A stretch of 7,172 bases of DNA, from the NCBI GenBank assembly GCA_009774465.1, contig VSNT01000354.1, forward strand, positions 1 through 7,172, written 5' to 3'. Position 1 is the stretch's first letter. Every line of letters starts with the position of its first letter. Of the stretch, positions 1 through 4,082 are shown one piece after another. The stretch is from Lachnospiraceae bacterium (GTDB lineage Bacteria; Bacillota_A; Clostridia; Lachnospirales; Lachnospiraceae). The notes under the pieces were generated by a model that made no database searches, was not told the origin of the DNA, and was given only the letters and a program-made list of their open reading frames with translations. The position numbers and the translations under genes are program-made.

Positions 1-249
1 CGGAAGATTTTGCAGGACGATTACGACATTCAAATGACGCAGACAATGGAAAGGGAGGTGTCGGTCATGTGCAATCTGAGCAAGGGCGTTAGGGAAAAAG
101 GTCGGGCAGAAGGTCACGCAGAGCGAGCGTTGTCCGATCTCCGCAACCTCATGGAAACATTGGGCCTGACGATTGAACAGGCTATGGCGGCGCTGAAAGT
201 CCCAGAGGGTGAACGGCAGAAGTATATGGATTTGCTGGAACGGCAGTAG
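1..249 (+). CDS. C-terminal part of an Rpn-family (PD-(D/E)XK) transposase-like nuclease
   Basis: The frame is open from base 1 and ends at TAG 247-249, giving 82 codons of a gene that begins left of the window. The stretch VSVMCNLSKGV, then a charged run rich in K/E/R/G/A, then a helical tail (LRNLMETLGLTIEQAMAALKVP) ending in YMDLLERQ, is the usual C-terminus of Rpn/PDDEXK-family putative transposases of gut Clostridia. The nuclease domain itself would be upstream and is not visible. Known for the family: Rpn proteins are DNA endonucleases that promote RecA-independent recombination; similar genes are often multicopy in Firmicutes. No start is assigned; the internal ATG at 67-69 lies inside the conserved VMCNLS motif and is not a start. 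The neighbour at 303 is convergent and shares a terminator hairpin at 254-290. Recognition is from sequence style only. Confidence 0.7.
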   Translation, partial: RKILQDDYDIQMTQTMEREVSVMCNLSKGVREKGRAEGHAERALSDLRNLMETLGLTIEQAMAALKVPEGERQKYMDLLERQ

Positions 250-253
250 CAAT

Positions 254-290
254 GAAAACGCCACGGACTATTATTGTCCCTGGCGTTTTC
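254..290. terminator. Bidirectional terminator between convergent genes
   Basis: A perfect 10-bp inverted repeat, GAAAACGCCA (254-263) and TGGCGTTTTC (281-290), is extended inward past one mismatch by GGAC/GTCC (265-268/276-279) around a 7-base loop. It starts five bases after the stop of the Rpn-type gene and lies before the stop (303) of the opposing frame. The T-rich arms, TTTTC on both strands, act as short U tracts, so it can serve both directions. Confidence 0.65.
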
Positions 291-302
291 TCTGCATCTG
301 CG

Positions 303-641
303 TTAGCTGGCTTGGGCGGCTTCGGCCTCGGCCTGCTTCTTCCTGTGGTAGTTCTCCCGCCTTACGGCAAGGAAACGCTCATACCGGGCCTGGGCTTCGA
401 GATCTCCGGCGGCGGCGTCCGCATACATCTTCTGGCGGGACTTCTTCACCGCTTCGGATTGCTGCGTTCTCTGCTGTGCCAACTCCGCCGCCGCTTCCGG
501 GTCGGTTTCGGCGCGGGCTTTCAAATCCTGTAAGAACGGGTGCAAAACGCGCCTGTGGACGGTTAGAAGCCGTTTTCGTGGGTAGGTAGTATAAAACCCT
601 TGCCCTGTGGATTTTCGCGTCTGCAACGCCTTAAAAATCAA
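303..641 (-). CDS. Small charged protein of unknown function, possibly a gene fragment
   Basis: The minus-strand frame ends at TAA (303-305). The longest version is 112 codons from a TTG at 639-641; an in-frame TGA lies just upstream. There is no ATG start and no convincing Shine-Dalgarno. The first ~30 codons look non-coding, whereas the rest (from about HPFLQDLKARAETDPE onward, roughly 303-545) is a compositionally protein-like, Ala/Glu/Arg/Lys-rich helical segment with the phrase KKSRQKMYADAAAGDLEAQ and a basic YHRKKQ tail. I do not recognise a family. It could be a small accessory protein of the mobile element, started at an internal TTG, or the 3' end of a larger gene whose front was lost. 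No signal peptide or membrane segment is seen. Confidence 0.4.
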   Translation of the reverse strand: MIFKALQTRKSTGQGFYTTYPRKRLLTVHRRVLHPFLQDLKARAETDPEAAAELAQQRTQQSEAVKKSRQKMYADAAAGDLEAQARYERFLAVRRENYHRKKQAEAEAAQAS

Positions 642-754
642 GCCTTTTCAAGCCCTATCGCGTAACATTCCATTCTGTTCTTTGGGAGAGGTCGGGGGCG
701 CGGGGGCAGAGCCACCGCATAACCTACCGCTCGCCGCTGAAGTAGTGCAGACGG

Positions 755-843
755 TTTTGCCGTTAGAATGGAGCAGACGAAAACGGGGGCAGGATTTTTT
801 TATCCTGTTCCCCGTTTTCGGCGGCGAACTGGCAACGGCAAAA
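755..843. repeat. Inverted repeat enclosing a second hairpin
   Basis: TTTTGCCGTT (755-764) and AACGGCAAAA (834-843) are perfect 10-bp inverted copies about 70 bases apart, and they enclose the longer stem at 778-820. Together they would fold as a two-tier stem with an unpaired internal loop. The outer repeat also abuts the next palindrome (844-926), so the three structures are contiguous. Confidence 0.6.
778..820. terminator. Long hairpin with T-rich loop
   Basis: Arm CGAAAACGGGG + CAGGAT (778-795) pairs with ATCCTG + CCCCGTTTTCG (802-820): 17 base pairs broken by one small bulge, around a loop of T's. The stability is unusually high. Little T-tract follows on the plus strand (CGGCGG), so it is not a textbook plus-strand terminator. 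It may be a terminator remnant, a processing site or part of an origin structure. Confidence 0.5.
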
Positions 844-926
844 ATCCAGACGGTCAAGGGTTTAAGAGTGGAGATTTTTTCGCGCCCTTTGCGAAAAAAT
901 ACTACTCGTCCCTTGACAGTCTGGAT
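844..926. repeat. 83-bp imperfect palindrome with inner perfect stem
   Basis: The outer arms ATCCAGACGGTCAAGGG (844-860) and CCCTTGACAGTCTGGAT (910-926) match at 16 of 17 positions when inverted. The inner arms ATTTTTTCGC (874-883) and GCGAAAAAAT (891-900) match perfectly around the 7-base loop GCCCTTT. Short partial pairing (AGAGT-like with ACTACTC-like) joins the two tiers, so almost the whole 83 bases can form one cruciform or RNA hairpin. Possible roles: relaxase origin structure, MITE-like insertion, or RNA element. Confidence 0.65.
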
Positions 927-952
927 AGTCGGAACGGACATAGAACGGGGGA

Positions 953-981
953 TTGCTTTTCGTGATTGGGTATGGTATAAT
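953..981 (+). promoter_or_regulatory. Promoter of the acidic 219-residue protein gene
   Basis: TTGCTT (953-958), a 17-base spacer, and a perfect TATAAT (976-981) preceded by TGG (TGn extended -10). Transcription would start near 988, about 55 bases before the ATG at 1043. It lies just right of the palindromes, so the gene has its own promoter independent of the left neighbours. Confidence 0.75.
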
Positions 982-1042
982 TTTCCCCAGTACAAACCGA
1001 TAAATCGGAAGTTGCGCAGATACGAAAAGGAGCGGTGTAATT

Positions 1043-1702
1043 ATGGCTTATGAAAAGATAGAATCTCACGATGAATACTTGAAGACCGTGGAGCAGTATC
1101 AAGATTATGAAGCGGGTACCTATCAATCTATGACATTAGAAGAAAAGATGGATTTTTTTGATGGTGTCCACACGAACCGTGTTCCTCTTTTTGATGAAGA
1201 CGGAGATGATATGGATACTTCTGATGATTACTATGCAATCAGAGATGAGTTTTTGGAGCATCCTGAGCAATTTACTTTAGACCATATTTTGGATTTTATA
1301 AAAATGTTGGACGATGATTGCTATCAGCCTTCATTTATGGACACAATCATAAGGATTATCCACAACATCGCTTGTTACTATCAATTAGAGGGAATTACTT
1401 ATTTGCTTACACATTTACGAGAAGTTCCAAGCCGTGGATATGAATACGGCCTGTTTTGGAGCGTTCGGTCTTTAATCAAAGACGATTCGGCTTATCCGCT
1501 TGTAAAAGAAGCGCTTGTACAAATCAACTCCGATGACAGTAAGTTTGTTCTGCAAATTTTAGCGGGAACAGATATGCCTGCTATCCTTGGAATTGATAGT
1601 GAAACAAGGCGTTTTCCCCTTTTAAGTGAATGTGGGGATGAAGTTGAATTGAAAAGAAAATCTGAACTGGAGGATATCTTCTCCGATTCAGCAAAAAAAT
1701 AA
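1043..1702 (+). CDS. Acidic 219-residue protein, putative orphan immunity-type protein
   Basis: ATG at 1043 is preceded by AAGGAG (1027-1032) at a longish 10-base spacing; stop at 1700-1702. The protein is soluble in appearance, with no signal peptide or membrane segment. It is strongly acidic at residues 50-72 (DEDGDDMDTSDD) and then all-helical, with a helix-rich core (about 78-175) containing HILDFIKMLDDD, YLLTHLREVP, YEYGLFWSVRSLI and a short HEAT-like repeat ending at FVLQILAG. This layout recalls small alpha-helical immunity proteins of bacterial polymorphic toxin systems (Imm30-like), but the match is by impression only and no toxin gene is in the window. Its codon use is more AT-rich than the flanking relaxase and recombinase, as expected for cargo. 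Alone with its own promoter and terminator, it would be a stand-alone cargo gene. Coding status is confident; function is not. Confidence 0.75.
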   Translation: MAYEKIESHDEYLKTVEQYQDYEAGTYQSMTLEEKMDFFDGVHTNRVPLFDEDGDDMDTSDDYYAIRDEFLEHPEQFTLDHILDFIKMLDDDCYQPSFMDTIIRIIHNIACYYQLEGITYLLTHLREVPSRGYEYGLFWSVRSLIKDDSAYPLVKEALVQINSDDSKFVLQILAGTDMPAILGIDSETRRFPLLSECGDEVELKRKSELEDIFSDSAKK

Positions 1703-1737
1703 CTTCCAGTTTATCGGTCTAATAAAAGTCCAAAACC

Positions 1738-1773
1738 GGGCGGCGGGGCAGGTGTTGACTATTCCCGCCGCCC
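1738..1773. terminator. Bidirectional terminator between convergent genes
   Basis: GGGCGGCGGG (1738-1747) and CCCGCCGCCC (1764-1773) form a perfect 10-bp GC stem with a 16-base loop. It is followed by TTT on the plus strand and, reading the minus strand, by GGTTTTGG. It lies between the stop of the 219-residue gene (1702) and the stop of the opposing relaxase chimera (1780). Confidence 0.75.
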
Positions 1774-1779
1774 TTTCCG

Positions 1780-3684
1780 TTATCGCTCCATATCCTGCTT
1801 TCTGCTGGGTTGCTGTTCCCGCTGTTCCTGCCGCAAGATACTGTAAACGCTCTTTCTGATTTTCTCCGCTTCTTTCACTTCCTCTTTCAATGCAAGATAC
1901 CGCTGATTAAGCGTTTTCCTCTCGGCGGTCAGCTTGGTGTATTCTTCTTTCCATGTCTTTGTCGGGATTGTGGTCTTGCCGTTCATCACGCCTTTGAGAT
2001 AATCTTTTGCCGTTGTAAATAGGATTTGCTCGGCTTCGGTCAGCGGCTTCTTTCCCTTGTATTTGAAATAAATGTCGGCTTGTTCAATATGCTTTTTCAG
2101 AGTTGCAAGCCGCCGTTCAACGGGTTTCAGCTTGCCTTGAATATCCAGTTGTTCCCCTATCATGGACTTGAATTTTTCATCAAGCCCCGCCATATCCATA
2201 ATGCTGTTGGCTTGCAGGAAATTCAGCATTTTTGCCACGTCTTTAAGGTTATAAAGCGATTGGGAATATCCCGCTTTCTCCGCCTGTGCCTTGCGTGACA
2301 GTATGCCTTGGATATAGTCGGCAAGGGTGGGCGGCTCGGTATTCTCCTGTTCCTCTTTCAACCAGTCTTGCAGTTTGGAGATACGCGCCTTTAACTGCCG
2401 CAACTTCTGGTTCGTCACTTCGATTTCCCGGTTAAGGTCGCCGCGCTCGGTGCGGATGCCGCGCTTCTCCATAGCGGACGCGGCAACGCCTAAATGGACG
2501 GTGGGTATCTGGTCTATCCCCTGCCGCTTATAACTTCGGTAGTCGATACGCTCCGCGTGTCCGTTCTGTTCTAACGCTTGATTACAAAGCCCCGCCCATG
2601 CCGCCCGCCATTCCTCCGCTTTGGTCTGCTCGTTCCAGTCGGTGGCGGGAATGGATTTGCATTTATACTGCCGCTTTTTCGGGTCATAGATTTTATTCCC
2701 GTCCCTGTCAAGAATGTACTCTTTTCTCTGCTTCGCTCCCCACTCGCCGCGCTCGTCAAAAGGGCGCATTGTCAGCATGATATGGGCGTGGGGATTGCCG
2801 CCGCCTGTGTCGTGTAAACATACGTCGGCGCACATTCCCGCCGCCACAAAATGCCGTTTCACATACTCGCGGACAAGGGAAATGCTTTGCTCCCTCGTCA
2901 GTTCGCGGGGCAAGGAAACTTCAATCTCCCGCGCAAGCTGGGCGTTTTTTGCTTTCTCGATTTTCTCAACCTCATTCCACAAAACCGCCCTGTCTGAAAA
3001 AGCGGCGGGGGCGTGGTCGGGGAGTAAAATCTCGGTATGGACGACACCGCCCTTGTGGGTGTAGTCGTGGGTCATTCCGTCAAACTCATAGCTATGATGG
3101 CAGACTGAAATATTCAAAGTATCTTTGGAACTGGGTTGCGATATTTTTTCGCCCACATATGAAGGCAAATAATGAAGTTGTTTATCCTCTTTTTCTCTTG
3201 TGGAATAGGGAGCAGAATTTATAAGGGAAACTTGTATTTTGAATTTACCTAAGGAAATTGTCCTAATATCAACTATTCTATCGGATTTAAAGCAGTTTTT
3301 AGACTGAGCATATTTAAAAAACAAAGATAATCTTTGTAGTTCCTCATCAAGGTGGCCATTTTTATCCCATTGCTCTATATCGCAGGCTTTCCTAGAATCT
3401 TCAGGCAAAACCATATCGTGATTTCCGGGGACAATAAGGGTGTTTATAAAACCACAATTTAATCTCTCGCCGAGATTTTTAAGGAATCTGCCTATCATAA
3501 AACTTCCAATTTGGTATTCTTTTTTGCTTGCGGTATCAGTTAAGTCACCAGAAAATATAAGCATTGCATGATCTACAGGGGTAAATGTACTTAAAACATC
3601 AACAGCTTTGTCTAGTTTTTTAGTAAGTTCTTGATCCGTAACTTGGCAATGCATATCACTTAATTGAATGAGTAATATGTTCAT
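1780..3684 (-). CDS. Metallophosphoesterase–MobA/MobL relaxase chimera, both domains truncated
   Basis: A 634-codon gene: ATG at 3682-3684 with AGAAAGGA 8 bases upstream, stop at 1780-1782. Residues 1-201 are the front of a calcineurin-like phosphoesterase: D10-M-H12, G46-D-L-T-D50, G87-N-H-D90 and the later His pair H196-H197 supply metal ligands, but the closing GHxH motif is absent. From D202 (DGMTHDYTHKGGVVHTEILL) the protein is a MobA/MobL-family (MOBQ-type) relaxase with the metal-binding H299-A-H301 in NPHAHIM, the DPKKRQYKCKS region, and a long coiled-coil-rich tail (about 415-445, 505-535, 575-620). Family members begin with a segment of about 35-40 residues carrying the catalytic tyrosine; that segment is missing here. 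DNA nicking is therefore unlikely, and phosphoesterase activity is doubtful. Base composition changes sharply at the join (about 3085; GC-rich relaxase, AT-rich esterase), which argues for a recombination event rather than an old domain fusion. Native MobA relaxes and transfers the element at its oriT; the original esterase role is unknown. Confidence 0.85.
   Translation of the reverse strand: MNILLIQLSDMHCQVTDQELTKKLDKAVDVLSTFTPVDHAMLIFSGDLTDTASKKEYQIGSFMIGRFLKNLGERLNCGFINTLIVPGNHDMVLPEDSRKACDIEQWDKNGHLDEELQRLSLFFKYAQSKNCFKSDRIVDIRTISLGKFKIQVSLINSAPYSTREKEDKQLHYLPSYVGEKISQPSSKDTLNISVCHHSYEFDGMTHDYTHKGGVVHTEILLPDHAPAAFSDRAVLWNEVEKIEKAKNAQLAREIEVSLPRELTREQSISLVREYVKRHFVAAGMCADVCLHDTGGGNPHAHIMLTMRPFDERGEWGAKQRKEYILDRDGNKIYDPKKRQYKCKSIPATDWNEQTKAEEWRAAWAGLCNQALEQNGHAERIDYRSYKRQGIDQIPTVHLGVAASAMEKRGIRTERGDLNREIEVTNQKLRQLKARISKLQDWLKEEQENTEPPTLADYIQGILSRKAQAEKAGYSQSLYNLKDVAKMLNFLQANSIMDMAGLDEKFKSMIGEQLDIQGKLKPVERRLATLKKHIEQADIYFKYKGKKPLTEAEQILFTTAKDYLKGVMNGKTTIPTKTWKEEYTKLTAERKTLNQRYLALKEEVKEAEKIRKSVYSILRQEQREQQPSRKQDMER
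3070..3095 (-). other. Fusion breakpoint inside the chimeric gene
   Basis: Codons 196-205 (HHSYEFDGMT) hold the switch. HHSYE is the usual context of the fourth metal motif of phosphoesterases. In intact relaxases E-F/Y-DG(M/I)THDY is preceded by the N-terminal relaxase segment. The shared GAG-TTT/TAT-GAC could have served as microhomology. The frame is kept without a stop. Confidence 0.7.
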
Positions 3685-3740
3685 TTTGTGTATCCTTTCT
3701 ATTTATAGTTTATTTAAGAGGAATAATGAATATTTCTTTT

Positions 3741-3768
3741 AGTATATCACCTTGTCGAAAAAATGCAA
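3741..3768 (-). promoter_or_regulatory. Promoter of the phosphoesterase–relaxase chimera
   Basis: Read on the minus strand: TTGCAT (3768-3763), a 16-base spacer ending in TGA, and TATACT (3746-3741), so it also has a TGn extended -10. Predicted start of transcription is near 3734, giving a leader of about 50 bases before the ATG at 3684. Its -35 lies inside the inverted repeat at 3755-3779. Confidence 0.65.
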
Positions 3769-3779
3769 CATTGTTTCGA
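3755..3779. promoter_or_regulatory. Inverted-repeat operator candidate between divergent promoters
   Basis: TCGAAAAAATG (3755-3765) and CATTGTTTCGA (3769-3779) are inverted copies matching at 10 of 11 positions, separated by CAA. The 25-bp element covers the -35 box of the leftward promoter and the presumed -35 of the rightward one. This is the position expected of a dimeric repressor or activator site controlling both genes. No regulator gene is visible in the island, so the binder is either the 37-residue product or an outside protein. Confidence 0.55.
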
Positions 3780-3797
3780 TCCGTTTCAGCATATAAT
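3771..3797 (+). promoter_or_regulatory. Promoter of the 37-codon gene
   Basis: TATAAT (3792-3797) is perfect. The best -35 is TTGTTT (3771-3776) with a short 15-base spacer; a 17-base spacing would use the poorer CATTGT. Predicted start is near 3804, within a perfect 10-bp palindrome, AAGTATACTT (3804-3813), which could be a second regulatory site. The suboptimal spacing suggests dependence on an activator or weak basal activity. Confidence 0.55.
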
Positions 3798-3828
3798 CTA
3801 AAGAAGTATACTTTTGGAGGTGTTTTAT

Positions 3829-3942
3829 ATGAAAGGTCCTATACTAGTTTTAACTGAGTATCATCCGACTGCACTTGCGTCTCAAATTCAAACTATTCAT
3901 CCAGTTGTATCCACTTGGCTCACAAAAGAACTACACAAATGA
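3829..3942 (+). CDS. 37-residue small protein of unknown function
   Basis: ATG at 3829-3831 follows a full GGAGGTG (3816-3822) at an ideal 6-base spacing; stop TGA 3940-3942. The 37-residue product starts MKGPILVLTEYHPTALASQI and ends in WLTKELHK. It has a short hydrophobic front (PILVL), two prolines, three histidines, one Trp, no cysteine and only mild charge. It is too short for a standard transmembrane helix plus domain, and I do not recognise a family. A promoter, operator candidate, strong ribosome site and a perfect terminator frame it exactly, so it is very probably a real gene. It is divergent from the phosphoesterase and shares the regulatory repeat. Possible roles are a regulatory or antitoxin-like peptide, a signalling peptide or a trigger peptide; the sequence does not decide among them. 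Confidence 0.65.
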   Translation: MKGPILVLTEYHPTALASQIQTIHPVVSTWLTKELHK

Positions 3943-3973
3943 TGCCTTTGCCATTTTATCGGCAAAGGCATTT
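3942..3973 (+). terminator. Terminator of the 37-codon gene
   Basis: ATGCCTTTGCC (3942-3952) and GGCAAAGGCAT (3961-3971) form a perfect 11-bp stem with an 8-base loop, followed by TTT then AAAATAATTT. It overlaps the last base of the stop codon, so the small gene is monocistronic and the recombinase should not be read from its promoter. Confidence 0.8.
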
Positions 3974-3980
3974 AAAATAA

Positions 3981-4082
3981 TTTCTTGCCACGCGGCTGCT
4001 CATAGGGTATGATGATATCGAGCAGTTACGCCTTGAAGGAGGTGTAACAAATCCTTTGCGCGATCTATACACGACTGAGTAA
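3981..4082 (+). pseudogene. Remnant 3' end of a gene preceding the recombinase
   Basis: An open frame without a start, entered after the TAA at 3978-3980, reads ...ATRLLIGYDDIEQLRLEGGV... and stops at TAA 4080-4082, overlapping the start of the recombinase by about 30 bases. The DDIEQLRLEGG stretch looks protein-like, and it overlaps the recombinase Shine-Dalgarno in the manner of translationally coupled genes. It starts exactly where the AT-rich island ends. I infer it is the tail of a gene whose front was lost when the island was acquired; the family is not identified. Confidence 0.4.
4036..4044 (+). promoter_or_regulatory. Shine-Dalgarno that decides the recombinase start
   Basis: AAGGAGGTG is a near-perfect ribosome site. 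Six bases (TAACAA) separate it from the ATC at 4051-4053, which is therefore the position where the initiator should be. An in-frame TAA at 4045-4047 rules out any start further upstream. Confidence 0.7.

Larger units (their letters stand above)
642..1042. other. Non-coding, highly structured 400-base region
   Basis: No convincing gene lies here; frames open on both strands have low-complexity or unnatural protein content. It contains a G-rich stretch (684-706, three runs of three to five G), three inverted-repeat structures between 755 and 926 (listed separately), a strong promoter (953-981) and the Shine-Dalgarno of the next gene. Candidate roles are a transfer origin of the mobile element, a cluster of transcription terminators that insulates the next gene, or a structured RNA. 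Confidence 0.5.
3085..3985. other. AT-rich island inserted in the GC-rich mobile element
   Basis: From the fusion point to about 3985 the DNA is visibly AT-rich, with oligo-A/T runs and AT-ending codons. The relaxase on its left and the recombinase on its right are GC-rich. The island contains the phosphoesterase front, two divergent promoters, a palindromic operator candidate, a 37-codon gene and a terminator. Its edges coincide with two broken reading frames: the relaxase at 3085, and a startless frame beginning at 3981. I infer it entered as one piece, deleting the 5' end of the relaxase gene and whatever lay before the recombinase. Confidence 0.65.

Noticed and set aside
252..589. Plus-strand frames opposite the small charged protein
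   Set aside because: Gly/Leu/Pro/Arg-rich shadow translations; the minus-strand frame has the protein-like composition.
684..706. Possible G-quadruplex
   Set aside because: Only three runs of three or more G are present, so a stable three-tetrad structure is not supported.
607..1053. Open frames on both strands across the hairpin region (for example 607-1053 plus and 648-995 minus)
   Set aside because: They run through inverted repeats, have unnatural composition and lack ribosome sites; the plus-strand frame also overlaps the well-supported start at 1043.
3741..3813. CRISPR-like or tandem repeat array
   Set aside because: The repeats here are inverted pairs used once, with no regular direct repeat spacing; no array exists in the window.
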